Of a stretch of 64,000 nucleotides of DNA, positions 7,965 to 15,841 are shown in pieces. The stretch is from Ruthenibacterium lactatiformans. GTDB lineage: Bacteria; Bacillota; Clostridia; Oscillospirales; Ruminococcaceae. The stretch covers positions 44,631 to 108,630 of the forward strand of contig NZ_JXXK01000011.1 in the NCBI RefSeq assembly GCF_000949455.1, in the 5' to 3' direction. Position 1 is the stretch's first letter. Every line of letters starts with the position of its first letter. The position numbers and the translations under genes were made by a program. The notes under the pieces were generated by a model that saw only the letters and a list, made by a program, of their open reading frames with translations, did no database searches and had not been told where the DNA came from.

Positions 7965-8765
7965 TTGGCGAAAGAGAAACCAGCGGAACAGACGAAGGTA
8001 TGGCTGCTTCCCATTGAAAAAATCACACCGTCGCCTTTTCAGGCGCGCACAGTATTTGATGAAGGCGAGATCAAAAAACTGGCGGTGAGTATTTTGCAAA
8101 ACGGACTGCTGCAGCCCATCAGTGTCCGCCCTACAGTAGACGGGCGGTATCAGCTGATTGCCGGGGAACGCCGTCTGCGGGCATGCAAGCTGACGGGTAT
8201 GGAAACGATCCCCGCGATTATCTATCATTTTGAGGATGAAAAGACGGCTGCTCTGAGTTTGCTGGAGAACCTGCAGCGGGAACAGCTGGGGCCGTTTGAA
8301 CAAGCACGTGCATTACGTGACCTGTTGAATCTTTGGAATTGCACGCAGGAGGCGGGTGCACGCAGGCTGGGTATTGCGCAGCCTACACTGGCCAATAAGC
8401 TGCGCCTCTTGACTTTGACGCAGGAACAGCAGGATATCTGTACCGAAGCAAACCTGACGGAACGCCATGCACGGGCGGTGCTTCGGCTGCCGACTTCAGA
8501 GCTGCGCACAAAGGCGCTTCGCACAGCAGCAGAGCGGGGTTATAATGTACAGCAGACCGAGGCGTTGGTGGAGCGGGTCCTTTCTCACAAATCAAAACCG
8601 AAGCGCACTGTTATGGTGCGGGATGTGCGTATTTTTGTAAATACCATAGACCGTGCCGTAAAGATGATGACGGGAAGCGGTATTCCGGCAACGGCTGAAA
8701 AGCGTGAACAGGCGGATTACATAGAGTATGTGGTGCGAATTCCGACACACCGGCCCGTCAATTGA
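7965..8765 (+). CDS. noc: Nucleoid occlusion protein Noc (ParB family)
   Basis: Noc is a ParB-family CTP-binding protein that coats DNA near specific sites and blocks septum assembly over the nucleoid. I take TTG 7965 as the start because AAAGGAGG lies 8 bases upstream; this gives 266 residues. Visible features are the ParB box with QNGLLQPISVRP and GERRLRACKLTG, the ENLQREQL motif, a helix-turn-helix (EAGARRLGIAQPTLANKLRLL) and the ending VRDVRIFVNTIDRAVKMM typical of Noc rather than Spo0J. Gene order rsmG-noc-parA-parB agrees. One near-consensus Noc site occurs at 36080. Confidence 0.9.
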   Translation: MAKEKPAEQTKVWLLPIEKITPSPFQARTVFDEGEIKKLAVSILQNGLLQPISVRPTVDGRYQLIAGERRLRACKLTGMETIPAIIYHFEDEKTAALSLLENLQREQLGPFEQARALRDLLNLWNCTQEAGARRLGIAQPTLANKLRLLTLTQEQQDICTEANLTERHARAVLRLPTSELRTKALRTAAERGYNVQQTEALVERVLSHKSKPKRTVMVRDVRIFVNTIDRAVKMMTGSGIPATAEKREQADYIEYVVRIPTHRPVN

Positions 8766-8885
8766 ATATTTTTAAGATTAAGCCGGCCGTCTTACCGTAC
8801 AAGAGCCTCTCACAGTCGTGCTCCTGTGAATTTTGTAAAGTTTGTATACGGCCCTTTAAACTTGCGTTCTCCTTCTTCTCCATCC

Positions 8886-8930
8886 AAACGCCGGGCGGAT
8901 GTTCCACGTGGAACATCCGCCCGGCGTTTT
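8886..8930 (+). terminator. 44-bp perfect palindrome: transcription terminator with parS at its centre
   Basis: Bases 8886-8907 are exactly reverse-complementary to 8908-8929, and the right arm runs into TTTTT. This is a strong intrinsic terminator after noc. Its centre (8900-8915) is a perfect parS site, so the terminator stem and the ParB site are one structure. Confidence 0.8.
8900..8915. promoter_or_regulatory. parS site 1
   Basis: TGTTCCACGTGGAACA is a perfect 16-bp palindrome matching the chromosomal parS consensus of Firmicutes (TGTTNCACGTGNAACA). It sits inside the noc terminator. ParB, encoded at 9903, is the expected ligand. Confidence 0.95.
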
Positions 8931-8939
8931 TATATGGAT

Positions 8940-8955
8940 TGTTCCACGTGGAACA
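8940..8955. promoter_or_regulatory. parS site 2
   Basis: This is an identical copy of TGTTCCACGTGGAACA, 40 bases from site 1, in the noc-parA gap. Clustered parS sites load ParB clamps and SMC condensin near the origin. Confidence 0.95.
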
Positions 8956-8984
8956 AATGTTTTGCAGGAAAAGGAAAATGCATA

Positions 8985-9000
8985 TGTTCCACGTGGAACA
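8985..9000. promoter_or_regulatory. parS site 3
   Basis: This is the third identical copy, 45 bases from site 2 and about 125 bases before the parA start. Three perfect copies within 101 bases is a dense loading point. Confidence 0.95.
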
Positions 9001-9125
9001 TTTTGCGGAAAAGGCCTTTTAAAGCCCCCCAAGCTGTGTTATACTAAAACACAGCGGTGTAAGCAGAAAAAGCTGCCTTTAAAATCATAGTGTTGAATGT
9101 ATACAGAAGACCGGAGGGAAAACCG

Positions 9126-9899
9126 TTGGGAAAAGTGATCGCAGTCGCCAATCAAAAAGGCGGGGTGGGAAAAACCACAACAGCCGTAAATCTGGCGTCC
9201 AGTGTTGCGGCGCAGGGCAAGCATGTTCTGATTGTTGACCTGGACCCGCAAGGCAATACTACCAGCGGCTTCGGCGTGACAAAGCGCAGCGTAGAAACCA
9301 GTGTGTATCAGCTTTTAACCGGGGAGGCACCGGCCTCTGCGGGCATTCAGCACACAAAATACCGTGTGGACCTGATTGCCTCCAATATCCAATTGTCCGG
9401 TGCAGGCCTGGAATTGGTAAATATGCAACGTCGGGAATCCCGTCTGCGGGAAGCCTTGACTCCGGTCCTGAATCAATACGATTTTATTTTTATCGACTGT
9501 CCCCCTTCCCTGGACCTGCTCACTCTCAACGGGCTGTGTGCCTGCGATACGGTATTGGTCCCCATTCAGTGTGAATTTTTTGCGCTGGAAGGGCTGTCGG
9601 AGCTGATGAACACCATCCGAAATGTCAAAAAGATCTATAACCCTTACATCGAGATAGAAGGCGTACTGCTGACGATGTACGACGGAAGGCTGAATTTGAC
9701 GCTTCAGGTCGTGCAGGAAGTGAAAAAATACTTTGGTAATAAGGTTTATAAGACAACGATTCCACGCAATGTACGGCTTTCAGAAGCGCCCAGCTTCGGC
9801 GCGCCCATCAATTACTACGACGGCGCGTCCAAAGGTGCAGAAGCATACGCTTATCTTGCGGCGGAATTCATCAAAAACAATAAGAAAGGCGGTGCGTGA
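9126..9899 (+). CDS. soj: Chromosome-partitioning ATPase ParA/Soj
   Basis: ParA/Soj is the ATPase that drives origin segregation with ParB and also controls DnaA in Bacillus-type bacteria. TTG 9126 is favoured as the start because GGAGGG is 8 bases upstream; an upstream GTG at 9090 has no such site. The protein (257 residues) opens directly with the deviant Walker A motif VANQKGGVGKTTTAVNLA, followed by VDLDPQGNTTSG, DFIFIDCPPSL and IPRNVRLSEAPSFG, the standard Soj motif set. It lies 3 bases before parB and 126 bases after the last parS. Confidence 0.95.
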   Translation: MGKVIAVANQKGGVGKTTTAVNLASSVAAQGKHVLIVDLDPQGNTTSGFGVTKRSVETSVYQLLTGEAPASAGIQHTKYRVDLIASNIQLSGAGLELVNMQRRESRLREALTPVLNQYDFIFIDCPPSLDLLTLNGLCACDTVLVPIQCEFFALEGLSELMNTIRNVKKIYNPYIEIEGVLLTMYDGRLNLTLQVVQEVKKYFGNKVYKTTIPRNVRLSEAPSFGAPINYYDGASKGAEAYAYLAAEFIKNNKKGGA

Positions 9900-9902
9900 C
9901 GC

Positions 9903-10769
9903 ATGGCAAAAAAAGGAGGCCTCGGCAGAGGTCTTGACATCCTGTTTCAGGATACAGGCGCGGGCGGCGGCGATGAAGGCGTCAGCACGCTGCGTCTTGC
10001 GGAAATAGAGCCGGACAAAAATCAGCCGCGCAAAGCGTTTGACGATACGGCATTGTCCGAGCTTGCGGCCAGTATTACAGAGCACGGCGTTTTGCAGCCC
10101 ATCGTGGTGCGTCCGTCCCCCGCAGGGGGATATATCATTGTAGCGGGCGAACGCCGCTGGCGTGCTGCGCGCCTGGCGGGCCTGACGGAGATCCCTGCAT
10201 TGATCAAGGATATCTCGGACACACAGGCCATGGAGATTGCTCTCATTGAAAATCTTCAGCGCGAGGACCTGGACCCCGTGGAAGAGGCTTTGGGATACCG
10301 TCAGCTCATGGAACGGTGCAGCTATACGCAGGAGGCGGCCGCAGCACGGCTTTCCAAAAGCCGCAGCGCGGTGGCAAACAGTCTTCGCCTTCTGAACCTG
10401 CCGGAAAAAGCGCTGGGATATCTGCGCGCGGGCAAGCTGTCTGCCGGGCATGCGAAAGCTGTACTCTCGCTGGAAAGCCGCGAGGCGCAGCAGCAGGCGG
10501 CAGACATCATCGTCAAAGAAGGGCTGAATGTACGCCAGGCAGAAGCGCTTTGCAAAAAAATGGCGAAAAAACCCCGTCCTAAGCGGGAACTCACCCTCCC
10601 TCCCCTGCCCTGTGAGGTGGAATTGAGCCTGAAAGAGGCTCTGGGTACTGAAGTACATGTGCAGTACAAAGAAGGCAAAGGCAGCCTGAATGTGAGTTTC
10701 TATTCCGACGAACAGCTTAGGGCGTTTGCGAATCTCTTGGGAAAATATGAAAAGGAGCGAAATCTATAA
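9903..10769 (+). CDS. parB: Chromosome-partitioning protein ParB/Spo0J
   Basis: ParB binds the parS sites just upstream, slides as a CTP-gated clamp and recruits SMC. The 288 residues open with KKGGLGRGLDILF, the usual Spo0J start, followed by PNQPRK-type box (DKNQPRKAFDD), the CTP-binding VAGERRWRAARLAGL, ENLQREDLDPVEEALGY and a helix-turn-helix around EAAAARLSKSRSAVANSLRLL, then a C-terminal dimerisation domain. It starts 3 bases after parA and its stop overlaps the serS start (TAATG), so parA-parB-serS form one operon. Confidence 0.96.
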   Translation: MAKKGGLGRGLDILFQDTGAGGGDEGVSTLRLAEIEPDKNQPRKAFDDTALSELAASITEHGVLQPIVVRPSPAGGYIIVAGERRWRAARLAGLTEIPALIKDISDTQAMEIALIENLQREDLDPVEEALGYRQLMERCSYTQEAAAARLSKSRSAVANSLRLLNLPEKALGYLRAGKLSAGHAKAVLSLESREAQQQAADIIVKEGLNVRQAEALCKKMAKKPRPKRELTLPPLPCEVELSLKEALGTEVHVQYKEGKGSLNVSFYSDEQLRAFANLLGKYEKERNL

Positions 10770-12055
10770 TGCTGGATATCAAATTTGTACGGGAAAACCC
10801 CGAACTTGTAAAGGAAAATATCAAAAAGAAATTTCAGGACAGCAAGCTGCTGCTGGTGGATGAAGTGATCGCGCTGGATGCCGAATACCGCGCAGCCATT
10901 ACCGAGGGCGATGGGCTGCGCGCACAGCGCAATAAGCTGTCCAAAAGCATTGGTGCGCTGATGGCACAAGGCAAAAAGGACGAAGCGGAAGCTGTGAAAA
11001 AGCAGGTCACCGAGCAGGCGGACCGCCTGAAAGAGTTGGAGATGCGTGAGGCGGAGCTTCAGGAGGAAGTACGCCAGCGGATGCTTGTCATCCCCAATAT
11101 GCTGGACCCCAGTGTACCCATCGGCCGCGACGACAGCGAGAATGTGGAGGTACAGCGTTTTGGTGAGCCTGTTGTGCCGGATTTTGAAATCCCCTATCAT
11201 ACCGAGATCATGGAACGCTTTGGCGGTATCGACCTGGACAGCGCCCGCCGTGTGGCGGGCAATGGGTTCTATTACCTGCTTGGGGATATTGCCCGCCTGC
11301 ATGAAGCCGTTCTGGCATATGCCCGGGATTTTATGATCGAAAAGGGCTTCACCTATGTCATTCCCCCGTTCATGATGCATGGCAGCGTGGTGCAGGGTGT
11401 AATGAGCTTTCCCGAAATGGACGCCATGATGTATAAGATCGAAGGCGAAGATCTGTATCTCATCGGTACGTCTGAACACACGATGATCGGCCGTTTTGTA
11501 GACCAGCTCATCCCTGAGGCCCAGCTTCCGCTGACGCTCACCAGCTATTCCCCCTGCTTCCGCAAGGAAAAAGGCGCTCACGGCTTGGAGGAGCGCGGCA
11601 TTTACCGTATCCACCAGTTTGAAAAGCAGGAAATGATCGTGCTCTGCAAGCCGGAGGACAGCATGGCATGGTACGAAAAGCTGTGGCGCAACAGTGTGGA
11701 GCTGTTCCGCAGCCTGGATATCCCGGTGCGACAGCTGGAATGCTGCTCCGGGGACCTGGCGGATCTGAAGGTGAAGAGCTGCGACATCGAAGCGTGGAGC
11801 CCCCGCCAGCAGAAATATTTCGAGGTATGCAGCTGCTCAAATCTGGGCGACGCACAGAGCCGCCGCCTGAAGATCCGCATCAAAGGCGAGGACGGGAAAA
11901 ACTATCTGCCGCATACGCTGAACAATACCTGTGTGGCTCCGCCCCGCATGCTTATCGCGTTTTTGGAAAATAATTTGCGTGCTGACGGCAGCGTGCGCAT
12001 TCCCGAGGTGCTACGTCCCTACATGGGTGGGAAGGCAGAATTGCAGAAAGCATAA
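10769..12055 (+). CDS. serS: Seryl-tRNA synthetase
   Basis: This class II synthetase charges tRNA-Ser with serine. The 428 residues show the long N-terminal coiled-coil arm (residues 25-110, ALDAEYRAAITEGD through LQEEVRQRM), motif 2 region CFRKEKGAHGLEERGIYRIHQFEKQEM, and the motif 3 NTCVAPPRMLIAFLENN-type end with an R in PPRML. Length is standard. The ATG overlaps the parB stop, an unusual but known Firmicute neighbour arrangement. No T-box leader is present between parB and serS, so it is likely controlled with the parAB operon. Confidence 0.96.
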   Translation: MLDIKFVRENPELVKENIKKKFQDSKLLLVDEVIALDAEYRAAITEGDGLRAQRNKLSKSIGALMAQGKKDEAEAVKKQVTEQADRLKELEMREAELQEEVRQRMLVIPNMLDPSVPIGRDDSENVEVQRFGEPVVPDFEIPYHTEIMERFGGIDLDSARRVAGNGFYYLLGDIARLHEAVLAYARDFMIEKGFTYVIPPFMMHGSVVQGVMSFPEMDAMMYKIEGEDLYLIGTSEHTMIGRFVDQLIPEAQLPLTLTSYSPCFRKEKGAHGLEERGIYRIHQFEKQEMIVLCKPEDSMAWYEKLWRNSVELFRSLDIPVRQLECCSGDLADLKVKSCDIEAWSPRQQKYFEVCSCSNLGDAQSRRLKIRIKGEDGKNYLPHTLNNTCVAPPRMLIAFLENNLRADGSVRIPEVLRPYMGGKAELQKA

Positions 12056-12070
12056 TTGGAAAATAATGGA

Positions 12071-12109
12071 AAATATCCCCGGCTTTTCCAATGTGAGCCG
12101 GGGATATTT
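12071..12109 (+). terminator. Terminator-like hairpin after serS
   Basis: AAATATCCCCGGCT (12071-12084) pairs perfectly with AGCCGGGGATATTT (12096-12109), loop of 11 bases. The T-run after it is short (TTTGGATTT), so termination strength is uncertain. It lies 16 bases after the serS stop. Confidence 0.7.
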
Positions 12110-12234
12110 GGATTTCCATGCTTTTTCACCTGTAAAAGATTCAGACAAAGAATTATTTTGTTTGCCTCTGGGAACACTGGAAAGGCGAAGCGGCGAAAAA
12201 GCCGGAATACTGCGGGAATTTCCGTGAAAAATGC

Positions 12235-12263
12235 TTGACAACAGGGCACCTTTTCTATATAAT
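12235..12263 (+). promoter_or_regulatory. Consensus promoter for the tRNA-Met/tRNA-Glu unit
   Basis: TTGACA (12235-12240), a 17-base spacer and TATAAT (12258-12263): a perfect match to the vegetative sigma-70/sigma-A promoter, 33 bases before the tRNA-Met gene, as expected for stable RNA. Confidence 0.9.
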
Positions 12264-12295
12264 ATCAGATGCACCACTTTTCTGTGGTTGTTTGT

Positions 12296-12372
12296 GGCGG
12301 TATAGCTCAGTTGGCTAGAGCATTCGGTTCATACCCGAAGTGTCACCGGTTCGAATCCAGTTACCGCTACCA
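12296..12372 (+). tRNA. tRNA-Met (anticodon CAT)
   Basis: This 77-base gene encodes CCA. The acceptor GGCGGTA pairs with TACCGCT using a terminal G-U, as in the elongator tRNA-Met of Bacillus. The anticodon arm TTCGG-TTCATAC-CCGAA gives CAT, and the T arm has GGTTCGAATCC. The D loop AGCTCAGTTGGCTAGAGC and the GU-ended acceptor argue for elongator Met rather than initiator (which lacks a 1-72 pair) or Ile2. Confidence 0.93.
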
Positions 12373-12375
12373 TAT

Positions 12376-12459
12376 TACAGGGTTTTGCTGAAAGTTGCGG
12401 GGTACTTGCTGCAATCGCGGCGGGTGTGAGGCTTTGGCAATATTCAGCAAAATCCTGTA
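12376..12459 (+). other. Long hairpin joining the two tRNAs
   Basis: TACAGGGTTTTGCTGAA (12376-12392) pairs with TTCAGCAAAATCCTGTA (12443-12459): 17 pairs with a single G-U. After one mismatch the pairing continues outward (ATACC/GG side), reaching the CCA of tRNA-Met and the first two G of tRNA-Glu. It is probably a processing structure in the precursor RNA. Confidence 0.7.
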
Positions 12460-12463
12460 TTAT

Positions 12464-12538
12464 GGCCCGATGGTCAAGCGGTCAAGACATCGCCCTTTCA
12501 CGGCGGTAACCCGGGTTCGATTCCCGGTCGGGTCACCA
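12464..12538 (+). tRNA. tRNA-Glu (anticodon TTC)
   Basis: This 75-base gene has an encoded CCA. Acceptor GGCCCGA pairs with TCGGGTC (one G-U); anticodon arm TCGCC-CTTTCAC-GGCGG gives TTC; T arm CCGGGTTCGATTCCCGG is perfect. It shares the transcript with tRNA-Met. MnmE/MnmG, encoded in this window, would modify its wobble U34. Confidence 0.95.
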
Positions 12539-12542
12539 GATG

Positions 12543-12588
12543 AAAACCGCACTGTACAGCCAAAAACGGTTGTACAGTGCGGTTTTTT
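12543..12588 (+). terminator. Terminator of the tRNA unit
   Basis: AAAACCGCACTGTACA (12543-12558) pairs perfectly with TGTACAGTGCGGTTTT (12571-12586) and is followed by more T. It lies 4 bases after tRNA-Glu. Confidence 0.9.
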
Positions 12589-12704
12589 ATGCATTTAAAA
12601 TGCTGTGACAACGAAATGAGAACATCTTTTATGCCCTGTTCGTTTCCGTGCCGGCCAAACAGACCCGCATGGCATGAAGAAAGGGCATGCTGCTATTTTT
12701 TACT

Positions 12705-13244
12705 TCAATAATTTTCCGCCTTGATTTCGGTATAGCTCTGGGAATGCCCGCATACAGGGCAAACTTCCGGCGAGCATGCGGCATACGTTACGTTTCCGCA
12801 TACCATGCACACCCACACGGTGGGGCGCCCCTTACAAAAAACCTGGCAGTCCTCAATGTTGGCAGCCAGCTTGTTGTAACGCTGTTCATGCGTTTTTTCA
12901 ATGTTCCCCACGCGGGTGAACAGTTCCGCCAGCTCCTCAAAGCCTTCACAGCGGGCGGTACGGGCAAATTCGGCATACATCTCGGTCCATTCATAGTGTT
13001 CCCCGGCTGCCGCGTCCCGCAGGTTTTCCAGCGTGCCGGGCACTTCGCCGCCGGAAAGATGCTTAAGCCAGATCTCGGCGTGTTCCTGTTCATTGCGGGA
13101 TGTTTCATCAAAGATGTTCCCCATCTGCTCGTAGCCGTCTTCCCGCGCACGCAGCGCATAGATCTTATATTTTGCACAAGCGTGCAGCTCGCCCGAAAAT
13201 GCGGTCTGCAGATTTTTCCACGTCTGACTGTGTTGCAGTTCCAT
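12705..13244 (-). CDS. Rubrerythrin
   Basis: Rubrerythrin is a peroxide-reducing non-heme di-iron protein of anaerobes. The 179-residue protein has the ferritin-like four-helix bundle with iron-ligand ExxH patterns (NEQEHAEIW, and EKTHEQRYNKL) and additional Glu in FSGELHACAKY, followed by a C-terminal rubredoxin-type iron centre (CMVCGNVTY then CPVCGHSQS). I choose ATG 13244 because GGGAGG lies 8 bases upstream; the TTG two codons earlier is too close to it. It is monocistronic, convergent with the tRNA unit. Confidence 0.93.
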   Translation of the reverse strand: MELQHSQTWKNLQTAFSGELHACAKYKIYALRAREDGYEQMGNIFDETSRNEQEHAEIWLKHLSGGEVPGTLENLRDAAAGEHYEWTEMYAEFARTARCEGFEELAELFTRVGNIEKTHEQRYNKLAANIEDCQVFCKGRPTVWVCMVCGNVTYAACSPEVCPVCGHSQSYTEIKAENY

Positions 13245-13359
13245 GGTCAATGCCTCCCGTTATATTGATGTGCCGCAAGACGGCAAAGCGCCGTCAAACC
13301 ATTGTATGCGGCGGTACCCGGTTCTGACCATGCGCACGGGCACCTTAAAAGGAAGGGAC

Positions 13360-13401
13360 AGAAAAAGCCCCGCCAGATTCTTTTGGGATCTGGCGGGGCT
13401 T
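13360..13401 (-). terminator. Terminator of the minus-strand gph region
   Basis: On the minus strand AAGCCCCGCCAGAT pairs perfectly with ATCTGGCGGGGCTT (13365-13401 in window) and runs into TTTTT. It begins exactly at the stop codon of the degenerate frame described at 13401-13728. Confidence 0.85.
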
Positions 13402-13728
13402 CAGCATTTGGAGCATTGTTCCCGGCAAGCCGCCTCACATCGAAAGAGGCGTTCCTTCGACACGCGGGCCGTCGGAATATAAAAATACGCTCTGCCGTCG
13501 TCGGTGCGCAGCAGAGGGATAACGGTCTCCTGTTTATAAGCCTGTGTGCGCTTCCTCAAAATGCTCAAAACGCGGCAGGAATATGTGATAATGGGGCAAG
13601 ATTTCCACGTCTGTCAGACAAAGCCCGGTGGTGTCCAACAAGCCGGCGGATTTATCATTTCCGGTGTGCAGCGGGCGACGAATGCAATGGAACACTGCAT
13701 TACAAAGCGGCCGGCGCTGCAGCTGCTC
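13401..13728 (-). pseudogene. Decayed coding remnant between gph and its terminator
   Basis: Reading on the minus strand after the gph stop, an open frame without a start codon runs to TAA at 13534-13536 with coding-like sequence (GNDKSAGLLDTTGLCLTD, VEILPHYHIFLPRFEHFEEA). A second frame, shifted by one base, continues with AYKQETVIPLLRTDDGRAYF and ends at TGA 13401-13403, right at the terminator. Together they look like the frameshifted end of one protein. The GLxLTDVEILPHY pattern resembles peptidase-E/type-1 glutamine-amidotransferase-like proteins, but that is a weak match from memory. It is probably a deletion scar fused behind gph. Confidence 0.45.
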
Positions 13729-14382
13729 TTAGGCATCCAGCACCAGCACACGGATATCCTCCGGGCTGCGGACGAGATAGGACGCGCCCGCGCCGCACAG
13801 CTCGTCCCCGGTGCGGAAGCCCCACAGAACGCCGCAGCCCGCAAGCCCGGCATTGCGGGCTGTTTCAATGTCCACGCCGCTGTCCCCCACATAAAGCACC
13901 TGCTGCGCAGCAAGGCCGAAAGCGGCGCGCATGCCGTTCACAAGATGCGGGTCGGGCTTCGTGGGGGTGCCCAGCGTATGGCCGGCCACTGCGTCAAACA
14001 GACCCGGAAAATAATGACTGACAACGCTTTTGGTGAGAGCATCCTCCTTATTGGACACGACGCCCAGTTTTACGCCTGCGCCGTGCAGCGCGGCAAGCAG
14101 GGCGGGGATGCCGGGATACGGAGCCGTAGCGTCCTCCTTGTGCGCGTCGTAATAAGGGAAAAACAACCGGGCTGCCTGCGCCTGCGTAGCTTCGTCCCGG
14201 TGCCCGGGAGGAAGAAAACGCTCGATCAGCTTGGGAATGCCGTTGCCCACCATGTATTTGTATTCTTCTTCCGTATGGGGCGCAAAGCCCATTTCGGCCA
14301 GCGTATGATTGGCCGCGGCGGCAAGATCGCCGATGGTGTTCAGCAGCGTGCCGTCAAGATCGAATATCACAGCTCGATACAA
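13729..14382 (-). CDS. gph: HAD-superfamily hydrolase, phosphoglycolate phosphatase-like
   Basis: This 217-residue HAD phosphatase has motif I VIFDLDGTLLNT at residues 5-16 (nucleophile Asp), a helical cap of the C1 type, motif II VVSNKED, the motif III Lys in TPTKPDP, and motif IV YVGDSGVDIETARNAG. This set fits the Gph/PpaX group that removes phosphate from 2-phosphoglycolate or similar small substrates. The start is TTG 14382 with a weak AAAGAAG upstream. The exact substrate is uncertain; the symbol is a family label. Confidence 0.8.
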   Translation of the reverse strand: MYRAVIFDLDGTLLNTIGDLAAAANHTLAEMGFAPHTEEEYKYMVGNGIPKLIERFLPPGHRDEATQAQAARLFFPYYDAHKEDATAPYPGIPALLAALHGAGVKLGVVSNKEDALTKSVVSHYFPGLFDAVAGHTLGTPTKPDPHLVNGMRAAFGLAAQQVLYVGDSGVDIETARNAGLAGCGVLWGFRTGDELCGAGASYLVRSPEDIRVLVLDA

Positions 14383-14461
14383 AAGAATCAGCTTCTTTCA
14401 AGAATGAGAATAAAACGCGGTGCGGTTCCTGCACAGCGGCGGAAAAGCACGGTGACGCCGC

Positions 14462-15841
14462 TTACAGCGTGAACGGGATTTCCCGCGCCAGATATTGCAG
14501 TACGCCGCGCACGCGGTACTGCAGCCCGCAGGGCAGGTGCACCCGCACGTCGCACCGTCCGCCGCTGACGGAAAATGGGTTTTCCAGCAGCGTATAGGAA
14601 AGATCCGGCGTGAACACACAAACCTCATGCCGGGTAAAAAAACGGGTATAACATACGGACAGCGTGCGGTTGGCGTTTTTGTGCAGGCCTTCACGGAAAA
14701 AGCCCTCCAACGAAACCAGCAGCCCAGCGAGGGCAAGCACCACCGGTACGAAAAGCATGGGCAGAATCTGCGGCATTGCGTAAGAGGCCACGCCGCACAG
14801 CGCCAAAGAAAGAGCGAGCAGCGTGCCGGGCTGCCAAAGATACTGCACCGGGCTTTTGCGTGCAGGCATGCACAGCGGACCGTCCGGCGGGCAGAAGTTG
14901 GGCAGCAGGCGCTCCACTGTCCGCTCTTCCCCTTTTTTATAGACCAGCACGGGCAGATCGCCTCCGCGGAAGCTGCCTGCGGAAAGGTATACCGGATAGC
15001 GCCGCAGAAGGCGCGCCGGCGGCGTAACGCACACATCGCAGGCGGACACACAGGCCACCAGGATACGCCGCTCGATGAGCGTGACAAAGCCGCCTTTGCT
15101 GATGATGACTCCGCCGTTCCGGCATACCTTAAAGCCTGCCGTGTGCAGCAGCGCATACAAAAAGGTGAATCCCGTCACGGCAAAGCCCAGCGTTACCAGA
15201 AAAGCCAGGCCCGTGGGCAGATACCGCGCCGCAAACAGCTCGACCTCATGAAAAGTGTCCAGCGCGATTTGCTGGAAATTCTGCCCCAGAACCTCATCCA
15301 GCTGTTTCACACCCCACAGGGCAAAAGCGCTGCTGGTGATGATATTGGCACTCAGCATCACGAAGCTCAGACGTTCAAAGCCCGTGGGCTCGAATACGGA
15401 CGTATCGCTGCGCACAGGCAGAAGAACATCCGCCACCGCAGCCGCGTCCTTTTTATGAAGAAACATGGAATAACTTTTGGGCGAGGCGTTCGTTTTGAAA
15501 TACAGCGTTATACGGCTTGCGCCCAGCATGCGGCAGTACAAAGGGCGGGCGATCTCCAGCGCCGCGATGCTGGCTCTGCCGAAGGTGTGATAGCTGCGGT
15601 AAAACACGCCCTGCGTCACCTTTACGGCGCCGTCCTCCAGCCGGAAGGCTGTGGCACGCCAAAGAGCCAGCGCCGCAGCAGCGCAGGCCAGCAGGATAAC
15701 GGCGTCCTGCCGGAGCGCCGCCCAAAGGCTGTCCAGGTCGAACGCAAGCAGCGCCTGAAGCATCGGTACCAGGCACAGCAGCAGGCCGTACCGCAGATAA
15801 TGGACCGCAAAAATGATATGGAACCGGCGTTGCCTGTTCAC
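14462..15841 (-). CDS. PH-domain membrane protein, YdbT-like
   Basis: This 459-residue membrane protein matches the layout of YdbT-type proteins: repeated pairs of transmembrane helices (about residues 10-50, 160-225 and 325-370) each followed by a bacterial PH (bPH2) domain of beta strands, for example ATAFRLEDGAVKVTQGVFYRSYHTFGRASI near residue 65. The start GTG 15841 overlaps the stop of the upstream gene (GTGA), the usual coupling in ydbS-ydbT pairs. Function is not established beyond a membrane role; in Bacillus the pair has been linked to resistance to certain antimicrobial peptides. The long frame upstream of GTG is a shadow. Confidence 0.75.
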   Translation of the reverse strand: MNRQRRFHIIFAVHYLRYGLLLCLVPMLQALLAFDLDSLWAALRQDAVILLACAAAALALWRATAFRLEDGAVKVTQGVFYRSYHTFGRASIAALEIARPLYCRMLGASRITLYFKTNASPKSYSMFLHKKDAAAVADVLLPVRSDTSVFEPTGFERLSFVMLSANIITSSAFALWGVKQLDEVLGQNFQQIALDTFHEVELFAARYLPTGLAFLVTLGFAVTGFTFLYALLHTAGFKVCRNGGVIISKGGFVTLIERRILVACVSACDVCVTPPARLLRRYPVYLSAGSFRGGDLPVLVYKKGEERTVERLLPNFCPPDGPLCMPARKSPVQYLWQPGTLLALSLALCGVASYAMPQILPMLFVPVVLALAGLLVSLEGFFREGLHKNANRTLSVCYTRFFTRHEVCVFTPDLSYTLLENPFSVSGGRCDVRVHLPCGLQYRVRGVLQYLAREIPFTL

